Assembly (NCBI RefSeq): GCF_003097655.1
Contig: NZ_QCZH01000019.1
Span: 1 to 64,000, forward strand
Reading direction: 5' to 3'
Length of the DNA: 64,000 nt
DNA from: Flavobacterium laiguense
GTDB lineage: Bacteria > Bacteroidota > Bacteroidia > Flavobacteriales > Flavobacteriaceae
Under the pieces are notes generated by a model. That model saw nothing but the letters and a program-made list of their open reading frames with translations, had not been told where the DNA came from and ran no database searches. How positions within the stretch are numbered: position 1 is the first letter of the stretch; each line of letters opens with the position of its first letter. The position numbers were made by a program, and so were the translations under genes. Below, in pieces: positions 34,993 through 43,479 of this stretch.

Positions 34993-35006
34993 ATGATTAT
35001 AATCAT
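34993..35006 (-). promoter_or_regulatory. Crp/Fnr-type operator upstream of nos operon
   Basis: Perfect palindrome ATGAT-TATA-ATCAT, 58 bp upstream of the cytochrome c start. The same arms occur upstream of the narK operon (4688) and the crp/fnr gene (25377). Confidence 0.75.
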
Positions 35007-35237
35007 AGTTTCCTGCTTTTTAAATCCTATTTTAATCGAAACGGCTTAAAGTTTTATTTAAAGAATTAAATCTTTCAACATCCTGAACACCTTATAAGTA
35101 TAACATAAAAAAACAATCAGCCTTAAAAGCTAAACACGAATTCAACAAATTAATCCGAATCAATCAGCGATATTCTGGGCTTAAATCTTATCTAAATATT
35201 GGTGTCTACACAATCGGGAAATTTGGATTATTGCACT

Positions 35238-35270
35238 AATTTGAAATAACTAACCGTATTATTTCAAATT
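35238..35270 (+). promoter_or_regulatory. 12-bp operator-like inverted repeat upstream of kinase 1
   Basis: AATTTGAAATAA (35238-35249) and TTATTTCAAATT (35259-35270) are perfectly complementary with a 9-base spacer, directly before a TTACTTTG promoter-like box (35273-35281). The second cassette keeps the promoter-like box but not this repeat. The rest of 35007-35237 shows no gene. Confidence 0.6.
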
Positions 35271-35299
35271 TAATTACTTTGCACAAAATTTAAAGTCAA

Positions 35300-36289
35300 A
35301 TGAATAAAATTTACTACCATCTCCTTTTTTGGATGTTTATCTCTTTATACGTATTTGATTACATATCATCTTTTTACGATTTCAAAGAAAGTCTTATTTA
35401 CTCCTCTTTTGAAGTAACCATTCTTTGCTCAGAATTTTATATAAACCTGTGTTTTTTACTTCCTTTTGTTTTAAACAAAAAAGGCAAAACAGCCTATGCA
35501 GCAGCTTTAATCACGCTATTGAGCCTTAGCTACTCTGCCTATTATCTTACTGGTTTAAACATCACTTTATACAATGATGATTTACTAAGGTCTATTATTT
35601 CTTTTCTGTTAAACCATTCCCTTTATATTTTCATCTCTTATATTGTTTGGGTTTTCAATAAATATTTTACCGAAAAACAACTGCGACTGCAATTAGAAAA
35701 TGAAAAATTGCAAGCAGAAATGATGTTATTAAAATCGCAAATAAGTCCTCATTTCCTTTTTAATGCACTCAACAATATTTACACTTTAACCTTGATAAAA
35801 AGTGATAATGCACCAAAAATGCTTGCAACATTAGCCGATATATTACGGTATTTTCTTTATGAAGGAAGTAGAAAACAAACATTCCTAACATCCGAAATTG
35901 AGATAATCAATAAATACCTTCAAATTCAAAAGTATCGTCAAATTGAAGGAATGGATAACATCACTTTTAATGTTTCGGATGATAATTCGGTAAAACAGGT
36001 TCCGCCACTGCTATTAATCACACTTGTAGAAAATGCTTTTAAACATGGAGATATTACAGAAAATAAAAATGGTTTTGTCAACATTGATTTGGTAACTACC
36101 AATAATAAGATTGAGTTTACCATTGCCAATTCCTTTCAATTTAAAGTGACTAACGAAGGAATTGGATTGAGAAATCTGGAATCGCAGCTTAAAAACCTAT
36201 TTAAAAATAATTATCAATTAAAAATTGAAGACAGCAATTCAATTTATAAAGTAAGCCTACGTTTTTATGGAAACAAAGACAATATATAA
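35300..36289 (+). CDS. LytS/YehU-type sensor histidine kinase (cassette 1)
   Basis: A 329-residue membrane kinase. Four hydrophobic segments lie in residues 1-125, with no recognisable sensor domain. The His_kinase core follows: QISPHFLFNALNNIYTL with the phosphorylated His151, then LLLITLVENAFKHG (N-box) and a GIGLRNLESQL G-box. This core type phosphorylates LytTR regulators. The last 23 bp overlap the regulator gene. It is nearly the same length and very similar throughout to the kinase at 39798, showing a cassette duplication. The signal is unknown. Confidence 0.92.
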   Translation: MNKIYYHLLFWMFISLYVFDYISSFYDFKESLIYSSFEVTILCSEFYINLCFLLPFVLNKKGKTAYAAALITLLSLSYSAYYLTGLNITLYNDDLLRSIISFLLNHSLYIFISYIVWVFNKYFTEKQLRLQLENEKLQAEMMLLKSQISPHFLFNALNNIYTLTLIKSDNAPKMLATLADILRYFLYEGSRKQTFLTSEIEIINKYLQIQKYRQIEGMDNITFNVSDDNSVKQVPPLLLITLVENAFKHGDITENKNGFVNIDLVTTNNKIEFTIANSFQFKVTNEGIGLRNLESQLKNLFKNNYQLKIEDSNSIYKVSLRFYGNKDNI

Positions 36290-36995
36290 ATGTTTGATCG
36301 TCGATGATGAAACTTTAGCTCGTATATTAATACGCACACACCTACTACAAATTCCTGAACTCGAGGTCGTACAGGAATGCTCTTCTGCAATTGAAGCGGA
36401 TCTATATCTAAAAACACACCAAGTTGATTTATTGTTTTTGGACATACAAATGCAACATCTTTCAGGAATCGATTTCTTAAAGTCATTAGAAAATCCGCCC
36501 AAAGTAATTTTTACAACCGCCTACTCCGAATTTGCTTTAGACGGATATGAATTAAATGTTGTCGATTACTTATTAAAACCCATAACTTTTGAACGTTTTT
36601 ATAAAGCAGCTCATAAAGCATTAGAATTATTAAATTTAGAAAATGACAACAAAGAGGCTGCTGAAGCTACTTTTATTGACAAATCAATAGTAATAAAATC
36701 CAGTCATCAACACATTAAAATTCTCTTGACAGACATTTTATTTATTGAAGGTCTTCATAAATATGTTAAGATTGTTACGGAGAAAAAAAACTACACTACC
36801 TTAATTCCCCTTTCTGCAATGGAGGAAGAACTTTCAAACCAACTTTTTTATCGTTGTCATCGTTCCTTTATTGTTAACCTTAGTAAGGTTGAATTGATTG
36901 ACGGCAACCAAGCTATTATTGGTACTCATAAAATTCCAATAAGCAAATTAAATAAACAAGAGTTTCTTGCCAAATTAGGTAAGAAAATAGGCTAG
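36267..36995 (+). CDS. LytTR-type response regulator (cassette 1)
   Basis: A 242-residue regulator: receiver domain (about 6-120) with phospho-acceptor Asp59 in LFLDIQMQ, Thr in FTTAYSE and Lys in LLKPI, then a LytTR DNA-binding domain (about 140-240; HIKILLTDILFIEGLHKYVKI, YRCHRSFIVNL). LytTR proteins bind paired direct repeats. A pair of ATCATTTGGG repeats at 37032-37060 lies before the next gene, the secreted deiminase, which is the likely target. It overlaps the kinase gene by 23 bp. Confidence 0.93.
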   Translation: METKTIYKCLIVDDETLARILIRTHLLQIPELEVVQECSSAIEADLYLKTHQVDLLFLDIQMQHLSGIDFLKSLENPPKVIFTTAYSEFALDGYELNVVDYLLKPITFERFYKAAHKALELLNLENDNKEAAEATFIDKSIVIKSSHQHIKILLTDILFIEGLHKYVKIVTEKKNYTTLIPLSAMEEELSNQLFYRCHRSFIVNLSKVELIDGNQAIIGTHKIPISKLNKQEFLAKLGKKIG

Positions 36996-37031
36996 AAAAA
37001 AAGTTAAACTAACTTTCTGTACCCAAAACTA

Positions 37032-37060
37032 ATCATTTGGGAGAAAAAAAATCATTTGGG
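37032..37060 (+). promoter_or_regulatory. Paired direct repeats (candidate LytTR operator), cassette 1
   Basis: ATCATTTGGG occurs at 37032-37041 and again at 37051-37060, 19 bp apart, about 50-75 bp upstream of the deiminase gene. The same arrangement with ATCCATTGGG and ATCATTTGGA occurs at 41530 and 41549 in cassette 2. A 7-bp palindrome AAAGTTA/TAACTTT lies just upstream (about 37000-37016). Confidence 0.6.
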
Positions 37061-37107
37061 TAGTATTATTTATTCTATTTATCGAATAATCATTAAACCC
37101 CAAACCT

Positions 37108-39531
37108 ATGAAACCAAAATTATTTTTATCTGTAGTTGTTTTCCTTATGGGAATCAACTTTAATTTGAACGCGCAAACCGTTCAGTACACTTTTCCTGAT
37201 GAGTCAGAACCACATGAAGGCACTTGGTTGCAATGGCCACATCAATATGAATATGGAGCGGCTTTCCCAAACTCAACTGATGCTACTTGGGTTGCCATGA
37301 CAAAAGCATTAGTTGCCAATGAAAAAGTGCATATCATTGCTTATAATGCAACAGAACAAACCAGAATAACCAATTTATTAACAGCAAATAGTGTTGCATT
37401 AACCAATGTAACCTTTAAAATAGCACAAACCAATGATGTTTGGGCCAGAGATAACGCAGGTGTTTTTGTTCGCAATTCATCTGGCGCATTAGTGCTTCAA
37501 GATTGGGGATTTAATGGTTGGGGAGGAGATTTTGCCTTTGCAAAATGCAACGTAATCCCTACAGCCATGGGTGCCGCTACAGGCGTCCCAGTTGTGAACT
37601 TAAACAGCACAATGACAATTGAAGGCGGTTCGTGGGAATTGGATGGTGCCGGGACTTTTCTAGCAACTAAAACTTCCATTTTGAGTCAAGCAAATCCTAC
37701 TACTCCAGCTGGAATTAAGTCTGTTAGAAATTTAGGAATGACTCAAACACAGGCCGAAGCTATTCTTACTCAAAATATAGGGGCAACAAAATTTATCTGG
37801 TTAGACGGTTGGTTTAGCACAGCGGATATTACTGATGCTCACATTGACGGATTTGCTAAATTCGCTCCAGGTAACAAATTAGTTACTATGAGTCAAGCCG
37901 ATTTGTTGTATTGGGGAGCACCTCAATCGGATATAGACAAATTATATGCGGCAACAAATGCAAGTAATGTTGCTTATACAAAAGTAATCATACCGCTTAC
38001 TGCAAACTTTGTTAAAACAACTGTCGGTAAAGATTTAGGTTACAAAGGAAGTTATGCCAACTATTATGTGGCAAACAATCGTGTATTAGTTCCAAACTAT
38101 AACGACCCTAATGATGCTATTGCTAACGCTATCATTGCAGGATTGTATCCCGGAAGAACAGTCGTGGGAATTGATTGTAGAAATCTATACGCTAACGGAG
38201 GAATGGTACATTGTGTAACGCAACAACAACCAATGGCTGGAGTAGTAGTTGGTGACACACAAGCGCCAACGGCACCAACCAATTTGGCTGCAGCCGGAAC
38301 TACCGCAACAGCTACAAATTTAGCATGGACAGCAGCTACAGATAATATTGGAGTTACAGCTTACGATGTTTACCAAGGAGCAACGTTAAAAGCAACTGTT
38401 ACAACAACATCGTATTCTGTTACAGGACTTACAGCTTCTACTGCCTATTCATTTACAGTAAAAGCAAAAGATGCTGCAGGAAATGTTTCTGGAGCAAGTA
38501 ACGCAGTAAGTGTTACAACAACTGCTGCTACAGATACACAAGCACCTACAGCACCAACCAATCTGGCTGCTTCTGGAACTACTGCTACAGCTACAAATTT
38601 AGCATGGACAGCAGCTACAGATAATATTGGAGTTACAGCTTACGATGTTTATCAAGGAACCACTTTAAAAGCAACTGTTACAACAACATCGTATTCAGTT
38701 ACTGGTTTAACAGCTTCTACTGCTTATTCATTTACAGTAAAAGCAAAAGATGCTGCAGGAAATATTTCGGGTGCAAGTAATATCGTGAATGTTACTACAC
38801 TTGCTGCAACGACAACTGCTTACTGTGCTTCAAAAGGGACAGATGCTTCTGGAGAAGTTATTGCAAATGTGGATTTTGCTTCAATTTATAATTTTTCTAC
38901 GGCAACTGTAGGCTACGAAAATTTCACATCAGTTTCAACCGATATTGCAAAAGGGACAAGCTATTCTATTACAATTACACCACAATGGTTTTATGGAACT
39001 TATGCAGAAGGGTATGCTGTATTTATTGACTACAATAATGATGGGGATTTTACAGATGCAGGAGAAAAAGTTTTTACAAAATCTGCAACTACAGCAAGCT
39101 ACGTTACCGGAAACATTACAATTCCAACAACAGCTACTACAGGTAGTACTCGAATGAGAGTTGCTATGAAATACAATGGAATTCCTACCGCATGTGAGAC
39201 TTTCTCATATGGACAAGTAGAAGATTACACAGTAAACATTACAGCTAGTAGTACTGTTAGAATGTCATCGTCTGAGCCAATTGCAACAAAAAAAGAAACT
39301 AGTTTAACTGTTTACCCAAATCCTGCGAGTTCAGAAATTGCAATAGAAGGTGTTTCAAATGATTCAACTGTTGAAATATATAACAGAAATGGGCAATTAG
39401 TAAAAACAGTAGATTTAAAATCGAATGGAAATAAAATTTCAGTTTCAGATTTATTGTCAGGAATATACATTGTCAAATGTTTCGATACTACATATAAAAC
39501 AGTAAAAACAACAAAACTAATCAAAAAATAA
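37108..39531 (+). CDS. Secreted agmatine/peptidyl-arginine deiminase with FN3, GEVED and T9SS tail
   Basis: An 807-residue secreted protein. Domains in order: signal peptide (1-22), PPAD/agmatine deiminase (about 28-375), two fibronectin III domains (about 384-470 and 478-565), a GEVED beta domain (about 575-715) and a type IX secretion C-terminal domain (about 735-807). Catalytic features are GGSWELDG, the DAHIDGF histidine and the GGMVHC cysteine (Cys369). The two FN3 repeats are nearly identical even in DNA. Compared with the cassette 2 copy it has gained the FN3-to-tail part. Substrate could be peptide arginine or agmatine; the tail argues for an extracellular one. Confidence 0.9.
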   Translation: MKPKLFLSVVVFLMGINFNLNAQTVQYTFPDESEPHEGTWLQWPHQYEYGAAFPNSTDATWVAMTKALVANEKVHIIAYNATEQTRITNLLTANSVALTNVTFKIAQTNDVWARDNAGVFVRNSSGALVLQDWGFNGWGGDFAFAKCNVIPTAMGAATGVPVVNLNSTMTIEGGSWELDGAGTFLATKTSILSQANPTTPAGIKSVRNLGMTQTQAEAILTQNIGATKFIWLDGWFSTADITDAHIDGFAKFAPGNKLVTMSQADLLYWGAPQSDIDKLYAATNASNVAYTKVIIPLTANFVKTTVGKDLGYKGSYANYYVANNRVLVPNYNDPNDAIANAIIAGLYPGRTVVGIDCRNLYANGGMVHCVTQQQPMAGVVVGDTQAPTAPTNLAAAGTTATATNLAWTAATDNIGVTAYDVYQGATLKATVTTTSYSVTGLTASTAYSFTVKAKDAAGNVSGASNAVSVTTTAATDTQAPTAPTNLAASGTTATATNLAWTAATDNIGVTAYDVYQGTTLKATVTTTSYSVTGLTASTAYSFTVKAKDAAGNISGASNIVNVTTLAATTTAYCASKGTDASGEVIANVDFASIYNFSTATVGYENFTSVSTDIAKGTSYSITITPQWFYGTYAEGYAVFIDYNNDGDFTDAGEKVFTKSATTASYVTGNITIPTTATTGSTRMRVAMKYNGIPTACETFSYGQVEDYTVNITASSTVRMSSSEPIATKKETSLTVYPNPASSEIAIEGVSNDSTVEIYNRNGQLVKTVDLKSNGNKISVSDLLSGIYIVKCFDTTYKTVKTTKLIKK

Positions 39532-39593
39532 ACTATCAAAAAATAGTCAGTATGTATTTTACCCATAAAAAGGTATTGAGAAAAACCCTTTTT

Positions 39594-39668
39594 GTAGGTA
39601 TTGATGTTAGAAATCTATACCAGAATGGCGGTATGGTTCATTGTGTAACACAACAACAACCAAAATAA
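39594..39668 (+). pseudogene. Detached 3' end of a deiminase gene
   Basis: Encodes the last 24 residues of an agmatine-deiminase-type protein, from VGIDVRNLY to the stop after QQQPK, with one residue different from the end of the cassette 2 enzyme. It lies 62 bp after the stop of the FN3-tailed enzyme and has no start. It shows where a plain, untailed deiminase once ended. Confidence 0.88.
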
Positions 39669-39698
39669 GAAAACTGGCTTAAATATCAATACAATAAG

Positions 39699-39736
39699 AA
39701 GCTCCTCGAAATTTATTTTTGTGGAGCTTTTTCAAT
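39699..39736 (+). terminator. Intrinsic terminator after deiminase 1
   Basis: AAGCTCC (39699-39705) and GGAGCTT (39723-39729) form a stem followed by TTTTC. It ends cassette 1 transcription, just after the remnant. Confidence 0.75.
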
Positions 39737-39797
39737 TTCCAACATATTATTAATGTTACTTCTAAATTAATTACTTTGCACCAAAATTTAAATTCAA

Positions 39798-40787
39798 ATG
39801 AATAAAATTTATTACCACCTTCTTTTTTGGATGTTTATATCCTTATACGTCTTTGATTACATAGCATCTTTTTACAGTTTCAAAGAAAGTATTATTTACT
39901 CCTCTTTTGAAGTTACAATTCTTTGCGCAGAATTTTATATTAATCTATTTGTTTTACTTCCTTTTGTTTTAATCAAAAAAGGAAAAATTGCCTATACAAC
40001 AGCGCTAATCATACTATTGAGTCTTGGTTTCTCTGTCTATTATTTTACTGGTTTAAACATCACTTTATACGACGATGATTTGCTAATGTCTATGATTTCT
40101 TTTCTATTAAACCATTCTCTTTATATTTTCATCTCCTATATTGTTTGGTTCTTCAATAAATATTTCACAGAGAAGCAACTACGACTGCAATTGGAAAACG
40201 AAAAATTGCAAACAGAAATGATGTTGTTGAAATCACAAATCAGTCCACATTTTCTTTTTAATGCTCTCAATAATATTTATTCCTTAACTTTGATAAAAAG
40301 TGATACTGCACCAAAAATGCTTGCCACTTTAGCCGATATACTTCGTTATTTCCTTTATGAGGGAGACAGGAAACAAACATTTCTTACTTCAGAAATTGAG
40401 ATAATCAACAAATACCTTCAAATCCAAAAGTATCGTCAAATTGAAGGAATGAACAACATTAATTTTAATGTCTCGGATGACAATTCGGTAAAACAAGTTC
40501 CGCCACTTTTGTTTATCACACTTGTTGAAAATGTTTTTAAGCATGGTGATATTATTGAAAATAAAAATGGATTTGTCAATATTGATTTGGGAACTGCCAA
40601 TAATAAGATTGAGTTTACCATTGCCAATTCCTTTCAATTTAAAGGAAATAACGAAGGAATTGGTTTGAAGAATTTGGCATCACAACTTAAAAACCTATTT
40701 GGAAATAATTATCAATTAAAAATTGAAGATAGCAATTCTATTTATAAAGTAAGCCTAAGCTTTTATGGAAACAAAGACAATATATAA
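39798..40787 (+). CDS. LytS/YehU-type sensor histidine kinase (cassette 2)
   Basis: A 329-residue paralog of the kinase at 35300, with the same four N-terminal hydrophobic segments, His151 in SPHFLFNALNNIYSL, and N-box VENVFKHGDI. The two copies are similar over their whole length, most so in the core; the differences cluster in the membrane part, as expected if the signal differs. It is preceded by the same TTACTTTG promoter-like box but by a different upstream palindrome (AACAT...ATGTT). It overlaps the next gene by 23 bp. Confidence 0.92.
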   Translation: MNKIYYHLLFWMFISLYVFDYIASFYSFKESIIYSSFEVTILCAEFYINLFVLLPFVLIKKGKIAYTTALIILLSLGFSVYYFTGLNITLYDDDLLMSMISFLLNHSLYIFISYIVWFFNKYFTEKQLRLQLENEKLQTEMMLLKSQISPHFLFNALNNIYSLTLIKSDTAPKMLATLADILRYFLYEGDRKQTFLTSEIEIINKYLQIQKYRQIEGMNNINFNVSDDNSVKQVPPLLFITLVENVFKHGDIIENKNGFVNIDLGTANNKIEFTIANSFQFKGNNEGIGLKNLASQLKNLFGNNYQLKIEDSNSIYKVSLSFYGNKDNI

Positions 40788-41493
40788 ATGTTTGATCGTC
40801 GATGATGAAGTGTTAGCTCGTATGCTGATACGCACACATCTTTCCCAAATTCCAGAACTCGAAGTAGTACATGAATGTTCTTCTGCTATTGAAGCGGATC
40901 AATATCTAAAAACGCATAAAGTTGATTTACTGTTTTTGGACATACAAATGCAGCATCTTTCAGGAATCGATTTTTTAAAGTCATTGCAAAATCCGCCCAA
41001 AGTAATTTTTACTACTGCCTTTTCAGAATTTGCATTGGATGGATATGAATTAAATGTTGTTGATTATTTATTAAAGCCAATAACTTTTGAACGGTTTTAT
41101 AAAGCAGTAACTAAGGTATTAGAGTTATTGAATTTAGAAAATGACAACAAAGAGGTTGCTGAAGCTACTTTCATTGACAAATCAATAGTAATAAAATCCA
41201 GTCATCAGCACATTAAAATTCTCTTGACAGACATTTTATTCATTGAAGGACTTCATAAATATGTGAAAATTGTTACTGAGAAAAAAAACTACACTACCTT
41301 AATTGCCCTTTCCGCAATGGAAGAGGAACTTCCACTCCAACAATTTTATCGTTGTCATCGTTCCTTCATTGTTAACCTTAGTAAGGTTGAATTGATTGAT
41401 GGCAATCAAGCTATTATTGGAACTCATAAAATTCCAATAAGCAAATTAAACAAACGAGAGTTCATTACCAAATTGGGCAAGAAAATAGGTTAG
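40765..41493 (+). CDS. LytTR-type response regulator (cassette 2)
   Basis: A 242-residue paralog of the regulator at 36267, with phospho-acceptor Asp59, receiver, and LytTR domain. The DNA-binding half is almost identical to its twin (HIKILLTDILFIEGLHKYVKIVTEK and YRCHRSFIVNLSKVELIDGNQ), so both probably recognise the same operator, which allows cross-regulation. It lies 36-56 bp upstream of the direct repeats at 41530. Confidence 0.93.
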   Translation: METKTIYKCLIVDDEVLARMLIRTHLSQIPELEVVHECSSAIEADQYLKTHKVDLLFLDIQMQHLSGIDFLKSLQNPPKVIFTTAFSEFALDGYELNVVDYLLKPITFERFYKAVTKVLELLNLENDNKEVAEATFIDKSIVIKSSHQHIKILLTDILFIEGLHKYVKIVTEKKNYTTLIALSAMEEELPLQQFYRCHRSFIVNLSKVELIDGNQAIIGTHKIPISKLNKREFITKLGKKIG

Positions 41494-41529
41494 AAAAGAA
41501 GTTAAACTAACTTTCTGTACCCAAAATTA

Positions 41530-41558
41530 ATCCATTGGGAGAAAAAAAATCATTTGGA
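41530..41558 (+). promoter_or_regulatory. Paired direct repeats (candidate LytTR operator), cassette 2
   Basis: ATCCATTGGG (41530-41539) and ATCATTTGGA (41549-41558), 19 bp apart, at the same place as the pair upstream of deiminase 1. Conservation of both spacing and position between cassettes supports a regulatory role. Confidence 0.55.
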
Positions 41559-41607
41559 CTCTAATAATTATTCTATTTGTCGAATAAATTATAAAATAAA
41601 AAACAAA

Positions 41608-42786
41608 ATGATCAACAAAGCAATCTTATCAATGACTCTTGCAATTTTAATTTCGTCTTGCGATGGCGGTGGAGCTGAAGAAACAGTACCTAATCCGGTT
41701 CCAACACCTACACCAACTCCTACACCTACAACCGAAATTCTTTATACTTTCCCTGATGAGGCAGAAGCACATGAAGGTACTTGGCTACAATGGCCACATG
41801 GAAATGAATACGGAAATGAATTTATGTTAGACAATAATGCTACTTGGGTTGCCATGACAAAAGCATTACAAGCAAATGAGAAAGTGCATATTGTGTATTA
41901 TGATGATACCCATAAATCACAAATCACAGATTTACTTACAGCTGCAAATGTTCCTTTAACAAATGTAACTTTTCATTTATCACCAACCAATGATGTTTGG
42001 TCTAGAGACAATTTAGGTGTTTTTCTTCGTGATTCAAAAGGGGCTTTAGTATTAGGAGACTTTGGATTTAATGGTTGGGGAGGCGATTTTAATTTTGCAA
42101 AAGACAATTTAGTCCCAGCAGCTGTTAGTTTAGCAACTGGTATTCCTACAGTAGATTTAAATAGTTTAATAACTGTAGAAGGCGGATCTTGGGAATTGGA
42201 TGGAGCAGGTACTTTTTTAAGCACAAAATCGGCAGTATTGAGTCAATCTAATCCAACTGGAATAAAATCTATCCGTAATCTAGGGATGACCGTAGCGCAA
42301 GCTAATACCATCTTTACAAAATATGTAGGTGCCAAAAAATTTATTTGGTTAGATGGTTGGTTTAGTAAAGATGACATTACTGATGCACACATTGATGGAT
42401 TTGCAAAATTTGCTCCTGGTAACAAATTGGTTACTATGAATCAAGCGGATTTATTGTATTGGGGAGTACCACAATCTGATATTGATAAGTTGTATAGCGC
42501 CTCTAATGTAAACAATGTAGTTTTTACAAAAGTCTATATCCCACTAACAGCCGCTAATGTAAAAGAAACTAACGGAACAGATTTAGGATTTAAAGGAAGT
42601 TATGCTAATTATTATGTAGCCAATAGTCGTGTATTAGTACCCAATTATAATGATGCTAATGATGCTGTTGCAAATGCTATTCTTGCTGGTTTATATCCTG
42701 GCAGAACAGTTGTTGGTATTGATGTTCGAAATCTATACAAAAATGGTGGAATGGTACATTGTGTAACGCAACAACAACCAAAATAG
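41608..42786 (+). CDS. Agmatine/peptidyl-arginine deiminase lipoprotein
   Basis: A 392-residue lipoprotein. The signal ends in a lipobox SSC at about residue 18, then a Pro-Thr repeat linker (to about 45) and a PPAD/agmatine deiminase domain to the end. GGSWELDG, DAHIDGF and the catalytic Cys385 in GGMVHC are intact. I chose the ATG at 41608, which starts the signal; the frame is open upstream. Unlike its paralog it has no FN3, GEVED or T9SS tail, so it is anchored to a membrane instead of being secreted by that route. Confidence 0.9.
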   Translation: MINKAILSMTLAILISSCDGGGAEETVPNPVPTPTPTPTPTTEILYTFPDEAEAHEGTWLQWPHGNEYGNEFMLDNNATWVAMTKALQANEKVHIVYYDDTHKSQITDLLTAANVPLTNVTFHLSPTNDVWSRDNLGVFLRDSKGALVLGDFGFNGWGGDFNFAKDNLVPAAVSLATGIPTVDLNSLITVEGGSWELDGAGTFLSTKSAVLSQSNPTGIKSIRNLGMTVAQANTIFTKYVGAKKFIWLDGWFSKDDITDAHIDGFAKFAPGNKLVTMNQADLLYWGVPQSDIDKLYSASNVNNVVFTKVYIPLTAANVKETNGTDLGFKGSYANYYVANSRVLVPNYNDANDAVANAILAGLYPGRTVVGIDVRNLYKNGGMVHCVTQQQPK

Positions 42787-42822
42787 CAATAGAAAATGTC
42801 ATAAGCATTTGACCAACAATTC

Positions 42823-42858
42823 AAAACCCCTCATACAAAAATGTTTGAGGGGTTTTTT
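42823..42858 (+). terminator. Strong intrinsic terminator
   Basis: AAAACCCCTCA (42823-42833) pairs with TGAGGGGTTTT (42846-42856), followed by more T. It ends cassette 2. Confidence 0.9.
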
Positions 42859-42957
42859 AATACGTAACCGTCCCTGTTTTTCATAAATTAGCGTTAAGAC
42901 ATTAAACCTTTAATTGCCATAACTGTCTTATAGCCATAACTTAAAAACAAAATCAAA

Positions 42958-43389
42958 ATGAAAAAATTAATTATCACCTTAGTACTCGGAATGGGATTGA
43001 CTGGATTTGCACAAGAGACCACCTCAAAACCAAACAGAGCCGACATGGAAAAAATGACTCCAGAGCAACGTCAGGAAAAACACTTGGCTCACCTAACCAA
43101 AGAATTAAACTTAGATGCCAAACAACAAGAAGCAGTCGGTACAATTTTAGCAGAGAAAAGTGCCAAAGCACAAGATGTAAAATCTCAAAAAGATGCCCGC
43201 AAAGCCAGTGGAAATAAAATGACAACTGGAGAAAGAACTGCGTTTAAAAATACGATGCAAGCCGAAAAAACAGATACTGAAGCTAAAATGAAAGCCGTTT
43301 TATCTGCCGATCAATACCAAAAATGGATTGTATTGAAAGAAGAAAACAAAGAAAAAATGAAACAGAGAAGAGCAGAAAACAAAGAGTAA
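42958..43389 (+). CDS. Exported Spy-like/DUF4890 helical protein
   Basis: A 143-residue exported protein: signal peptide (1-19, ending GFAQ), then a wholly helical, charged region (MEKMTPEQRQEKHLAHLTKELNL; a LSADQYQKWIVLKEENKEKMKQ repeat-like end). This resembles the small periplasmic Spy/CpxP-like or DUF4890 helical proteins of Bacteroidetes. Its function is unknown; family relatives bind unfolded proteins. It is a single gene after the cassette 2 terminator. Confidence 0.7.
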   Translation: MKKLIITLVLGMGLTGFAQETTSKPNRADMEKMTPEQRQEKHLAHLTKELNLDAKQQEAVGTILAEKSAKAQDVKSQKDARKASGNKMTTGERTAFKNTMQAEKTDTEAKMKAVLSADQYQKWIVLKEENKEKMKQRRAENKE

Positions 43390-43414
43390 TTTCAATTGAA
43401 TCCTTTTTGATCCC

Positions 43415-43474
43415 AAACACGAATTCCACTAATTTGCATGAATTGATTCATGCAAATTAGTGGAATTCGTGTTT
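43415..43474. repeat. 29-bp perfect inverted repeat
   Basis: Two 29-base arms around a 2-base centre, starting AAACACGAATTCCACTAATT. It is close to the stop codon of the Spy-like gene and could serve as a bidirectional terminator-like stem, but no strong T-run follows at its minus end. Confidence 0.9.
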
Positions 43475-43479
43475 TTACT

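Noticed and set aside
41608-42786. T9SS secretion of the second deiminase
   Set aside because: It ends at the catalytic domain (QQQPK) with no C-terminal sorting domain and has a lipobox instead.
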